Of a DNA stretch of 37,500 nt, positions 22,305 through 32,959 are shown piece by piece. The notes beneath the pieces are model-generated. The model was not told the DNA's origin. It searched no databases and was given only the letters and a program-made list of their open reading frames with translations. Each line of letters opens with the position of its first letter. The stretch's first letter is position 1. Made by a program: the position numbers and the translations under genes. The stretch spans positions 157,901,057 to 157,938,556 of the forward strand of contig CM043952.1 of assembly GCA_014529385.2 (NCBI GenBank), given 5' to 3'. This stretch comes from Adiantum capillus-veneris. Lineage: Eukaryota; Streptophyta; Polypodiopsida; Polypodiales; Pteridaceae.

Positions 22305-22493
22305 CTTTATGTCCTCTCAAAACAGTTGTTGATAGTGTTCCAAGCACCTCTGTCTTCACTCCATCGAAGAGCTTAGGTGGACTGGGAATGCAATCGGCGG
22401 AAATTACGATCAACTATGAATGTTGGGGAGAATCTCTAGCAAGGTTTTCTTGCAGTCAATTAGGTATCAAGGCTATCTTGCAACCAGTTTCAG
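22305..22493 (+). CDS. Unrecognised gene, exon A
   Basis: T-rich tract plus GGCAG ends at 22304; the exon is open in phase 1 and reads LCPLKTVVDSVPSTSVF, then FTPSKSLGGLG and ECWGESLARFSC. It ends at CAG|GTATTG (22493/22494), 189 bp, again phase 1. The intron 22494-22600 is 107 bp and joins exon B in the same phase, which argues for a real gene structure. I do not recognise the domain; Ser-rich then hydrophobic. No upstream exon is identified, as the gypsy LTR ends only 80 bp upstream. Confidence 0.5.
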
Positions 22494-22600
22494 GTATTGT
22501 TTGCAAGATTTAGCCAGCTTAGGCCCAGCTATTTTCTAGCTACACAACTATTAGTTAGCTTGAAGGTACTTACTACTTTTTATCACTTACTCCATTACAG

Positions 22601-23116
22601 CTGCTGCAAAGATTCTTGAAGCACAGGATAATGCTGCAGAGGCAAACGGAGATGCACAAAGGACAAGGCAAAATTGCAAAATCCTGCAAGAGGTGGGAGA
22701 CAAAAGAAAAGGTTTCCTAGGAGGTCGAGGAGGTTGACTAGATAGTGGCACTTGAAGTGGACAATGAAGATGTAGGCAACGATACATTCATGAAGAAAGG
22801 TACAATTGATGTCGGGGAAGATTGTGCAGACACTCTAGAAGACATGTTTGCGCAAGCGAGAAAAAGGAAACAAGGTTTGGCAAAGCCACCATCCAAGAGG
22901 CGGAACAAAAGCATGTTCAGTGAAGCTTCTCAAGATGGTGGGGATGCCGCTGAAGTCATTGTTGGTGATGCTGCCAAGCAGGTAGTTGACCAACCCCTGG
23001 CTGATCATGGGAGAGTTGATGGGGATGTGCCTGCTGGCAAAGTCCCTCTCGCTAGTCACCCTGTTGTGGATTCTTGCCATCCAATTGCTACCACCCAAGA
23101 TGGTGCTGGTCTATAG
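22601..23116 (+). pseudogene. Unrecognised gene, exon B and C-terminal frame
   Basis: TTACTCCATTACAG ends at 22600. The exon continues in phase 1 as AAAKILEAQDNAAEANG, helical and polar, to a TGA at 22735-22737. A second open frame, shifted by one base relative to this, follows at 22745-23116 with protein-like composition: DTLEDMFAQARKRK, a KRK...KRRNK bipartite nuclear-localisation pattern, then an acidic and Val/Ala-rich tail ending DGAGL. The two may be one C-terminal region split by an indel near 22735, or separate exons. I do not recognise the family; a nuclear protein is suggested only by the basic cluster. No decay other than that frame break is seen. Confidence 0.4.
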
Positions 23117-23359
23117 CCCTGATGCACCTTTGTAAATGTTATGTTTTTTCAAGGACAAATTATGAATGATATGCGATGCATTTATTGCAAATACTTTCTT
23201 ATGTTTTTAAATAAGCTAGTTGCCTTATGTACACTCTATTGAATGCAGTAATACATCAGGATATGATGGTTGTGCTACTGTGTTCACCATTAGGTTCAAT
23301 TTACAATTTAAGGCCGAAGAAACTTGTGAGATCATTTGTTTAAACGATTATGAAGGTAT
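23117..23359. other. Short spacer
   Basis: AT-rich, including a probable 3' UTR after the 23116 stop (TGTAAATGTTATG). No coding feature or repeat was recognised. Confidence 0.4.
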
Positions 23360-23996
23360 ATGGAGCTGAAACAAAAGGTTTTCATGAAGTTGGCACGTGT
23401 ATATAAGTCTAGCTCAGTAGCATGGTCTTTCCCAAACTGCAACGATCCGAGCCGGATGCTTGGAGTGGCTGAGGAAGACTACTATGACCCAAATAGTGTG
23501 TACAATGCTCCTATAGCTTTCATTTTGGATTTGAACGGTTTTCTGATTCATAAAGTAGATTTGAATGAAGAAATTTTTTTCTCCGACATGGAATCTACTT
23601 TATGACCAGGTTTTGGTTGAGAGGCCTAGACGGCTATACTTCCTTGTGTGACCTGATGCAAGGCTTTATTGTGGGAAGCCAGTCACTTCAAGGTCTTCAT
23701 CTGGAGCTCCATTATGGAGCATAACTTAGTGACTCATTTCCAAAGAATTCTTCCCTAGTTTACGCACAGTGATGGTAGGATTCATTGGGCAGTCTTCTTG
23801 TGATGTGCTCCAACCTCTTATCTTTAAGCATCTGGACAACTTTTGGAAAAGTTCTACTGGATTAATCTTGGATATTTATATAATAATTTTTGTTAATCTT
23901 GGAAAAGAGATATTGGAATGTCATCCCATGGAGCATGTTAATTTCTACATTTGTGACATTAATAAACATTTTGGAAAACCTTGGTTTAATCTCTAA
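23360..23996 (+). pseudogene. FCP1/HAD-like copy 3, broken
   Basis: First frame from ATG 23360 to TGA 23603-23605, with YYDPNSVYNAPIAFILDLNGFLI, whose motif I is DLNGF (Asp kept, second Asp replaced by Asn, as in copy 1). Next, in another frame, PRRLYFLV then a TGA, then PDARLY, matching the VVRPDA phrase of copy 2 with Arg replaced by stop. After further frame loss, from about 23820, IFKHLDNFWKSSTGL aligns with the HKNLSDIWKIFEDL stretch of copy 2. The motif IV position reads IIFVNLGKE, so the two Asp are lost. The order and spacing match HAD-like copies 1 and 2. It is a pseudogene. Its N-terminus differs from both intact copies. Confidence 0.7.
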
Positions 23997-24359
23997 GCCG
24001 TCTTTGGTGTTAGAGTTGCATGTATGCTACAAGTAGTGTTTGTTAGGAGTCTTTCTAATCTACCTTTGTTTCACTCCATCAAAGAAGTCCACAGTATTGC
24101 TTCAGTTATCTTGCTTCAGTTGTTTCCTAAATGTGTGTCTTTGTAAAGTAACCTAATATTGCAAATCTCAGTGTGTGTAATAGTAACACGTTCAAAATCC
24201 ATATGCCTGTTTGCAAAATCCTTGATACGGGACATTTGTCATGCTAGCTTGGCTTATGTCTGTATGTAGAGGACCAAGTTTCAATGGTGATACACAAAAT
24301 CTGGATTCTGCCAGATTTGGCATACATATCGATTAAAGCACCGTACACACAAAGAGTTC
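23997..24359. other. No feature recognised
   Basis: AT-rich sequence with a short doublet (TTGCTTCAGTTATCTTGCTTCAGTT near 24098). No coding exon, repeat family or RNA gene recognised. Confidence 0.5.
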
Positions 24360-25170
24360 AAAATTTTGCAATCTATTAGTGAGTTCTTTATCATCAAGGA
24401 TTTTTGTGCTTTTTCAAGGATGTAATTTGGTGTATACCTTAAGGTTCCTTACCACAACCATGTTAGGCATAGAGGTACTCACTTTGCATCTGTTGAAAAT
24501 AGCCCAGAGCTTCTTTGCAAAATTCAGGTTGGCATATGGTGCTATGTGCTCCTAGCAATGACATACGCGACAGGAAGCTCATCAAGGATTTCTTTTGCTT
24601 TTGCAAGAATGTAACATGTAGTATATATCTTGAGCTTCCTTACCACAACCATATTTGGCATTTCTGCAATCAATGCACTCCAACAAAAAAAACCCCTGAA
24701 AGGAAGCTCATCAAGAACTTTCTTTTTGTTTTCTTGAGTTCTTTGACCTCTGTCAGGATCCTACATGACACTACAGATTTTCAAGGTGCAGCATAAGTAA
24801 TGGAAATAGGAGAGAGGCTCCAACAATCAATGCACTCCAAAAGACGACATTCCAGCCACACTCACCATAATTGTCTACCAAAAACTACAATCAAGACATG
24901 TTTTTGCATTTTTCATCAATCCCTAAAAAGCAATGTGATCAATAATTCTCTCACCCATGTCAAGCTCTTGTGCAACACCACATGCATTCAAGCCACAAGC
25001 ATAGGGTATGGGATTTGTAGAGGCATGAATTTTGCATCTGCTGAAACAACCCGGAGCTTCCTTGCCTCAGACATTTTGGGCATATTTGGCAATTAACACG
25101 CTCCAAGGGATGACATTCGACCAACAAAGACTGAAAAAATGGGTGATAAGACTTGTTTTCTCATAAAAAT
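24360..25170 (-). pseudogene. Pentatricopeptide repeat (PPR) gene relic
   Basis: Minus strand, many stops and indels. Typical phrases of plant PPR proteins appear in order: NVIPWSVLIAKYAQN near 25130, CGLNACGVAQELDMGERI near 24980, VVFWSALI near 24830, KVLDELPFRGFF...CWSALIAE near 24700, AKEILDELPV near 24590, and KEALGYFQQMQSE near 24510. These are the VxWxALIAGYA, ELPxRD and EALxxFxxM patterns. PPR proteins bind organelle RNA, with each repeat contacting one base, and often guide editing. Nothing here is translatable for more than about 20 residues, so it is an old processed or fragment copy. The style (QQMQSE, LDELPV) resembles seedless-plant PPR families; that comparison is from memory. 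The flanks run into unidentified sequence at 25.2 kb. Confidence 0.72.
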
Positions 25171-25660
25171 CCAAATGATTTAGACTACATCTCCCATGGC
25201 ATGCTATTGTATATAGATTCAAAGTCCTCCGGCAAGATCTGATACAATCCCATAGCACCCTGGACTTTCTTCATTGGGATTTTAATACATCTGACAAGAT
25301 GGGAGTACATGAAGAGTGGATGTCTACCCATAAGCTTGTAACAATAATTGTCAACCTGCTTATAATAGAGGCCCTTCAAAATGTAAGACCCAGCTTTGAA
25401 CACACCACCCCAACTGTCAACTTCATGTGTTTTGAGCGTCTCTAATGTGTTGGTGCACTTACCTTCTTTGTTTCACTCCTCCGCATTGATAGCAAAACTG
25501 CCACCCACTTGGATTGTGTCAATGCTTCGAAGTGCCCTTCATAAGCAGGCTCCTCATATTTGGTGTCTCCATTTGCACCAACACTTTGAGAAATTTTGTG
25601 GAAGCTCCAGCTAGACTCCGTGCTCATCAAACAGAATTTGCACGTTGATAGCTTCACCTA
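25171..25660. other. Region upstream of PPR relic, not identified
   Basis: Two small minus-strand frames (25185-25403 and 25442-25657) have mixed, gene-like composition, but I cannot match them to PPR or any other family. They may be the N-terminal part of the relic. Confidence 0.3.
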
Positions 25661-25857
<197 letters not shown>

Positions 25858-26095
25858 CAAGCTACACAAAGAGAACAAGAAGCGGGTTGTTTTACCCACA
25901 GTCATAATTTAATTTTTTACTTTTTAAACATATTCACTCCCATAAAAGAGCTTCCTCACTCCCCTAAAAGCTATGTCCCGAACACAGCTTTGGTGTCCAC
26001 CCACTCATGCTTCCACCTTGTAGCTACACTATCATGATTTTTTGCAAATCATATTGGTAGAAACTATCTGTATTGATCATTTCATATGTTCTTGG

Positions 26096-26460
26096 AAGTG
26101 TGAGAAACTACTCTAACACAACAAGGTGATAATATCATTGTACTAGAAGCACTTCTAGCGGTACAAGATAAACATCACAAGTACGGCCAAAAATGTTAAT
26201 TGAAAATATACCCAAAAGTGTGAACAGCTACTCTAACACAACGTACAAGATGGTAACATTATTGTAGTTGAAGCACTTCTAACCGTATAAGATAAGCATC
26301 AAGTACGGTCAAAAAGCCTCAATGAGAAAATTCATCAACATTCTGCCATGTGTGAGTATATCACTCTAGCACAAAGACTCTGAGAAATTCTTCATTCCTA
26401 AACCTTAATCTAAGTGAAACATTTAATTATCTCCAGTACGAGTAAATGCTTTTACTCTAG
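26096..26460. repeat. 120-bp tandem repeat, two clear copies plus degenerate ones
   Basis: AAGTGTGAGAAACTACTCTAA at 26096 and AAGTGTGAACAGCTACTCTAA at 26216, exactly 120 bp apart. Both are followed by ACACAAC, AAGCACTTCTA and AAGATAA..CATCA..AAGTACGG. Weaker echoes (TCACTCTAGCACA near 26360, TTACTCTAGCACA near 26450) suggest further decayed copies. Confidence 0.85.
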
Positions 26461-26619
26461 CACATTTAACGTATAATGCAACTTAGGTGAAGAGAATTGT
26501 TAACCTGCAAGGTGAGGATGAGGCAAAACTTGAGGACGAGGTAGCTACAGGATGGATTGTTAGCGAGTGAAACATCAGTCAATGTGGTGAGCAGGTTACG
26601 TGTGATGGTGGGCCAATAG

Positions 26620-26928
26620 TGTTGGGGTTAAAGGCGGTTGTGTCTTTCCCCTCATGCGGAACGTCAGTTTTTGGCCACCCAACACTGACTTACTAATTGT
26701 TGTTGGGGTAAAGGTGTTGGTGCCTTTCCCGGTTGCCCAAGCTATGGGCGCCCGCTGCCCATTGCTCACCTTATTGTGTGTACATATATACAAGAATAAG
26801 GAGTAGTTCATTTTGATTTCTACTTCACCCACACAATGTCTACTCTCTTCCTCTCCCCTTCTCGCACGCACACACCGCACCAAATTTACACCATGCACAC
26901 ATGCATCCGTGAACATGCACTCTTTGAT
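26620..26928 (+). repeat. Candidate copia LTR (5' end of a third element)
   Basis: Begins TGTTGGGGTTAAAGG, contains TATATA at 26784-26790, a TC-rich stretch, and is followed at 26929 by a tRNA-Met type PBS. The TGTTGGGGT start recurs at about 26698 (a 78-bp internal duplication; TTTCCC follows both). The LTR's 3' edge is not clear (no CA directly before the PBS). No gag or pol was recognised downstream, so it may be a truncated element. Confidence 0.45.
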
Positions 26929-26940
26929 TGGTATCAGAGA
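26929..26940 (+). promoter_or_regulatory. Candidate tRNA-Met primer-binding site
   Basis: TGGTATCAGAGA: 11 of 12 bases match the TGGTATCAGAGC primer site seen in copia A at 16454-16465, on the plus strand and with a TATA-bearing sequence upstream. Confidence 0.5.
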
Positions 26941-28114
26941 TCATCTACCTCTCCCATTATTGGCACCTAATACACCCTACACCTCCCCGCATCACAGGCA
27001 CCTTGCTTGGGCACATTCTAGGTGCTTATTCCCCACACATGAGGCATCCAAATCATCCTACAATTCAATATTTTCATGCATGGATAAAGGCATTATTTTC
27101 ACCCTTGTGTAGCACATTAGAAATGCTTCTTGCATGAGCTTCTTGTAGACGTTTTTGCTCACTAAGGGGACAAACCATTGTGGCCATGTGTTAGGTTATA
27201 CAGGTGAATTGTGCAGGGAATTTCCAGGCCATGTGTAGCCATCATGGCTTGTGCTGATAGGTGAAAGTTAGGCACATGTTTTGTGCATGATTCAGGCATT
27301 TAATCATGGGTTTACTTCATGGTTTTGGAAAACTTTGGAGTGCTGACTATTCAACCATAGACAAGTACATGTATGCATGTATGAGAAACCACTAGTGGTC
27401 GGTACACACAACTGGTGGGACGCTTGTTGCAAGCCATATGCAAGTGTTCTTTCCAAGTTACTTTCAGCTCTACATAGCTGAGAATTGAGGGCATTTATAG
27501 CTGTGTTTTTCATGTGGAAGTGGTCCATGTGCGGGTTCGGATTGACACTTAGATGCATACCCATGTACACCGGCGGTAGTGGAGATATTTGAGGAAGTTG
27601 TAGGTGTTTTGTGCATTATATTTCAGCTTTGCATTACTGAACTTTTACAGATTTTGCAATCATTTTATGGTTATGTACGACGATTGAATACAGCTCAATA
27701 CATAGCTAGTTTTGCACATGCTTTGTCCATTGTTTGGGAACTTCTAGTCAAGATTTTGTGCGGTCTATCTCATCTCTGACTATCAGATACAGGCACACTG
27801 ACAGGTACAGGTTTTTTGGTGCATGTGAGGATAGGTAGTAGGCTCGCCATTGCACAACATATGGTTGCATACATTTTACGCATATGTATGATCTGTGTGG
27901 ATATCCAGAGAGGATGGTAGCACATGCTTTGTGCGGATTTATGCCATGTGATGTGGATATAGTTAGAGCTTTTGACAACTCATTGATGAGACAGCTTGTC
28001 TCTGAATCTTTTATGGTTGTGATTTTGCTCACTTTACAGGGGAGACTCTGTCCAATTTTCCCCATATTTCTTGCCATAAAATACGTATTTCTGCACTCTA
28101 TTTAACCCTCCACT

Positions 28115-28117
<3 letters not shown>
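26941..28117. other. Unidentified; possibly copia leader
   Basis: Contains scattered short frames without recognised motifs on either strand (27304-27570, 27579-27779, 27748-28077) and phrases such as ACATGCTTTG repeated near 27716 and 27923. If the sequence at 26620-26940 is an LTR and PBS, this is where gag should lie, but I see no zinc knuckle or gag signature. No gene can be supported. Confidence 0.3.

Positions 28118-28189
<72 letters not shown>
28118..28189. repeat. (CT)36 microsatellite
   Basis: Uninterrupted CT dinucleotides over 72 bases. Flanking sequence is AT-rich with no recognised gene. The downstream flank to 28600 is also without recognised features. Confidence 0.97.
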
Positions 28190-28192
<3 letters not shown>

Positions 28193-28619
28193 CGCAATGT
28201 GGTGTACACATATATTCACCCTCCACAATGTTATATTTTTCTTGAGTACGCTTTCATTCATAACACACACTCAGGGGTAGCACTAGCTATTAGGTGCCTT
28301 TGGATTTAGTCTGGCTCATGACCTAAACTCCATTCTTGGTTGGGTGTTGAGAGCTCCTCCCCTATGCACCTTTCCATTGAAATGTCTAGTTTGTGTTCTT
28401 TGGTGAAGCAAATGATCTTTGGGTAAGAATCATCTGAGTCGAAGGTATATATTTTTATCGAGATGCTATACGTAGAGCTCAATCAATCACCACATGAGGG
28501 AAAATCTTTATAGCCTTTGATTGAGCACCCTACATACATAGTAAAATATTAAGTATGATGATAAAAAATAGAATGAAATGAAAATTAACTGCATGTATTA
28601 CTTAAAAACAAACCAATAT
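28190..28619. other. No feature recognised
   Basis: Mixed AT-rich sequence between the CT tract and the TNP2 relic. No exon, RNA gene or repeat family recognised. Confidence 0.4.
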
Positions 28620-29151
28620 TTGCAGAGAATCCGTAGCCAGGAAAGTCATGTATAGTCCATGCTAAAATTCTTCAAACTCTGAATTTCCTTTTATTTTCCA
28701 ATTTTGACATGTCAAGCACGTCTATGCCTCTCCACCACTCTTGAGGCCATCAATTAGAGGTGCCAAGTATACTTTAATGTTTTTAACTTGACGTTTTCCA
28801 AGAATTATGAGATACAAAAGTAAATACTTTTTTTAAAGCAAATAAAGGGTGAAAATTTGTAGTTAACTAGAACTATTGGCCAAGTAGAACATTTACTTGA
28901 GTGCATGGAGAATGGATTCACAACATCCAAGCCAACCCCATCTTAATGTGATGTGGCTCTGCTTCAAACTCAGGCCATTTTATATTGATATGTTTGAAAG
29001 CAAGGAAATCCAAGGGAATTCTTATAATCCTATCCGCACTTGCATTCTTTGCTCCCCAGTCCATAAGTCTTGCTAAATTTTTACCTTCTTGGATCCACAA
29101 AAATATCCTTAGATTCAAAGATATGTGTCCAAATGAGATGAAAATTTGCAA
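28620..29151 (-). pseudogene. CACTA-type TNP2 transposase relic
   Basis: Minus strand. From 29151: ISLNLRIFL, GKNLARLMDWGAKNASAD, RIPLDFLAFKHINIKWPEF and EPHHIKMGLA, matching the PF02992 (transposase family tnp2) order of an MRWH-like start, HPADxxAWKxFD, PxFxxDPRNVRLGL and then DGxNPF. A 1-base loss near 28930 separates this from VVNPFSMHSSKCSTWP, then VKNIKVYLAPLIDGLKSG (from about 28800 down) and finally WTIHDFPGYG, ending near 28620. CACTA (En/Spm) transposases cut and paste DNA with 3-bp target duplications. At least one frameshift and in-frame stops (one near 28660) show it is dead. N- and C-terminal parts are absent from this strand. No CACTA-type terminal inverted repeat was identified. 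Confidence 0.8.
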
Positions 29152-29221
29152 ACAAGCTTAAATTATCATTTCCAAACCTCGTGTTGGTCAAAAGTGCAAT
29201 TGGACTTTCAGATCTTAACTT

Positions 29222-29928
29222 GATACATCATACGCATATGATGTCTAAGTGTTCAAATTTTGGAGTTGTCTTTATCTTAGGTCCCCCTTATCGTATGTGA
29301 TCATAACAAAGTTTAAAGCTCAAGATTGCTCTCAAAACACACATTTTACTTGTCACCTTCCATGAAGTGCAAAATCACACTTTTCTCTCAAGATATATGT
29401 CCATAATGATTCAAATTTGGTGAGCATGCTCAAAACAATGTGTCAAATCACCCTATAATGACAAATGGTCAGTTGTGTTCAAATATTGGCCCAAGGGACA
29501 TCATACGCATCTGATGTCTATGTGCTCCAAATTGGATGAAACCTAGTCTCTAAGCTTGTTTTTTGGTGCTATAAACACCCTGGTATGCTCTGATGTTAGC
29601 TTTGGTCCCTAAAATTTCCCTTTAGACATCATATGTGTATAATGTCTATCTAGTCAAAATGAGGTAAAACTCACTCTAGAGGTTCCTCACTACACTAGTA
29701 ACCCACAACAACTTTCAAAATTCAAATTCAACACTTTTTGTCCTAGATATACTCAATTCAAGCATTCACTTGCCTGGATCCGTCTTATGGCCTTTACAAG
29801 CCCAAAAATAATTCAAATTCAATGGAATTTGGCCTATTTGCTTCCTAAATGCTCTAGATCACAAGCGTGCACTCAAATGTATCTTTTGACCTCAAATTTG
29901 GCCTCTAGGGAATCATACACTATGATGT
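29222..29928. repeat. Repeated ACATCATA hairpins in a ~130-140 bp spaced array
   Basis: Four near-identical inverted repeats: 29224-29244 (ACATCATA..TATGATGT), 29497-29518 (GACATCATACGCATCTGATGTC), 29625-29646 (GACATCATATGTGTATAATGTC) and 29911-29928 (ATCATACACTATGAT). Start spacings are about 273, 128 and 286 bp, near multiples of about 137, as if two copies have been lost. Each is followed by TCTAAGTG, TCTATGTG, TCTATCTAG or TGTAGGTGG and then by TCAAA or CCAAA. Arms are 7-9 bp with a 4-6 bp loop. The setting is the flank of a CACTA relic. No coding frame. Confidence 0.75.
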
Positions 29929-30298
29929 GTAGGTGGTCAAAATGGACTTCTGTTTGTACCTCATGTGCTCCTTGGTATGTACAACATGTACATATGCTCA
30001 CAACAAATTTTGGAGATCAAAATTGCACAAATTCACCACTTTTTGACAAGGAAATCCTCTAAAAGAGTAAAATGCCGTCAATTATTGACTCTTCTATGAA
30101 TGTTTATTTACAAATCTGTTTGAATTTCTCTGTGAATGTATATTACAAATTTTTTTGAATTTCTAATATTCTTATTTGGAGTTTATGTACTTGGCTCTAT
30201 ACTTTTACGTATCCGTGTATAGAAATATGTGGTCCTCTGGACAACACCTTTGAGTCAACAAAATTGATCAACGATGCTATACTGAGAACACTCTTGCA

Positions 30299-31160
<862 letters not shown>

Positions 31161-31295
31161 AAAAGAGAGTACTGCAAAAGAGAATGAGCACTATAATCCA
31201 TTCAAAAGAATGAGTACACGAACCCTAAATTAGCAAGAACAAACTCCCCTTTTTTTTTAATCAAATAGAATTTGGTACTACATATTTTTATTTAG
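31161..31295. other. 3' flank of DUF4216-like relic
   Basis: AT-rich, T8 and A-rich runs, a TTTTTTTTATTGCAGG run into the satellite. No feature recognised. Confidence 0.4.
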
Positions 31296-31393
31296 TTTAT
31301 TTTTTTTTATTGCAGGTGCTCAGGCTTGAGGTTGAGACCATTTAGTTTATTTTTATTGTATTGCAGGTGCTCAGGCTCGAGGTTGAGACCATA
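31296..31393 (+). repeat. ~55-bp tandem duplication at satellite edge
   Basis: TTTAGTTTATTTTT...TTGCAGGTGCTCAGGCT..AGGTTGAGACCA occurs twice in a row, about 56 bp apart (GCAGGTGCTCAGGCTTGAGG, then GCAGGTGCTCAGGCTCGAGG). Each copy looks like a 3' splice site followed by an exon, but neither continues into an open coding frame. Confidence 0.75.
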
Positions 31394-32860
31394 TTGGCTC
31401 TATGGTTGGGGAGTAAGCCTATTGTCTGCCCATTACCTGTCTAGGAGTGAGTCTCATTTGCGATTCTGCCCGCACACCCACACTGATGTGGGCTCACTGG
31501 TATGGGACACTAGCGCTTGCGGCAGAGGCTAGCCCACTAGCTACAAGCTGTCAGGCTTGCGGGTGAGCCCATATTGGCTCTGTGGTTGGGAGGTGAGCCT
31601 AATGTCTGCCCATTATGTGTCTATGACTCTACACCGATTGGAAACTTTGTCTGGACTCTTGTATTGTGTGGGCTTGCTGGTATGGGACACGCTCTTGTGA
31701 TAGAGGCTAGCCCATATTGGCTCTATGGTTGGGAGGTGAGCCTGATGTCCAACCATTACTTGTCTAAGAGTGAGTCTCATTTGCGATCGTCTTGTGTGAT
31801 CACCACACTTGGACTCTATAATCGTGGCGACTCTCTCCGCACACCCATACTAGTGTGGGCATATTGGTAGGGGTGGCTCTTGCAATAGAGGCTAGCCCAT
31901 TGGATGCAAGCCCTCAAGCTTAGATGTGAGTCTATATTGGTTGTATGGTTGGGAAGTAAGGTCCGCCCATTACATAACTAGGACTCTACACCAATGGAGA
32001 CTCTATTTGCACACTCGTATTGGTGTGGGCTCATTGGTATGGGACACCGACTCTTGTGGTAGAGGCTAGCCCATTCACTGCAGGCCCTCAAGCTCAGGGG
32101 TGAGTCCATATTGGATCTATGGTTGGGAGGGGAGCCTGATATCCACCCATTATGTGTCTAGGAGTGAGTCTCATTTGTGATCGTCTTGTGTGATCATGAC
32201 ACTTGGACTCTACACTGGTGGTGACTCTATCTGCACATCTGTACTTGTGTGGGCTTGCTTGTATGGGACACCGACTTTTGTGGTAGAGTCTAGACCACTA
32301 GCTACAAGTCTCTATGGTTGGGAGGTGAGCTTGATGTCCGCCCATTACATATCTAGGAATCTTCACTAATGGCAACCCTGTTCACATACCTGTACTAGTA
32401 TGGGCTCATTGGTATGGGACACTAACTCTTGCAATAGAGGCTAGCCCACTAATTGCAAGCCCTCCGGCTTGGGGGTGAGCCCATATTGGCTCTATGGTTG
32501 GGAGGTGATCTTCCCATCACGTATGTAGGACTCTGGACCGATGGTGGCTATTCTGTCTGCACACCCGTACTCATCTGGGCTAGTTGCTATGTGACACTGG
32601 CTCTTGAGGTAGAGGCTAGCCCATTGTTTGCAAGCCCTCAGTCTTGAGGGTGAGATCATATTGGCCCTATGGTTGGGAGGTGAGCTTGATATCCACCCAT
32701 TTCCTGTCTAGGAGTGAGTCTCATCTGCGATCGTCTTGTGTAATCACCACCCTTGGACTCTACATCGATGGAGACTCTGTCCACACACCCATACTTGTGT
32801 GGGCTTGTTGGTATGCGACACCGACTCTTGCAATAGAGGCTAGCTCACTAGCTACAGGCA
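31370..32860 (+). repeat. ~180-bp tandem satellite, about 8 copies
   Basis: The marker GAGGCTAGCCCA or a variant recurs near 31526, 31704, 31886, 32065, 32288, 32440, 32615 and 32838 (spacings about 180, 180, 180, 223, 152, 175 and 223). Each unit includes ATTGGCTCTATGGTTGGGAGGT, a CTCTACACC..ATGG..ACTCT stretch, and GTGTGGGCT..TTGGTATGGGACAC. Units of about 223 bp have an extra 45-bp block (GGAGTGAGTCTCATTTGCGATCG through GTGATCACCACACTTGG). Copies differ at many positions. Not a known family to me. Confidence 0.88.
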
Positions 32861-32959
32861 ACAAATCATCTAACATTTTTTGTTTTCAGCCAGCTTTTTC
32901 TATTTTCAGCCCATAAACAGCCAACATTTTTGCATATTGAGCCTCAGACAACGGTTTTG

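Noticed and set aside
31326-32916. Possible genes in satellite frames (60-98 codons)
   Set aside because: Each frame repeats the satellite unit and ends at changing points; none has a domain.
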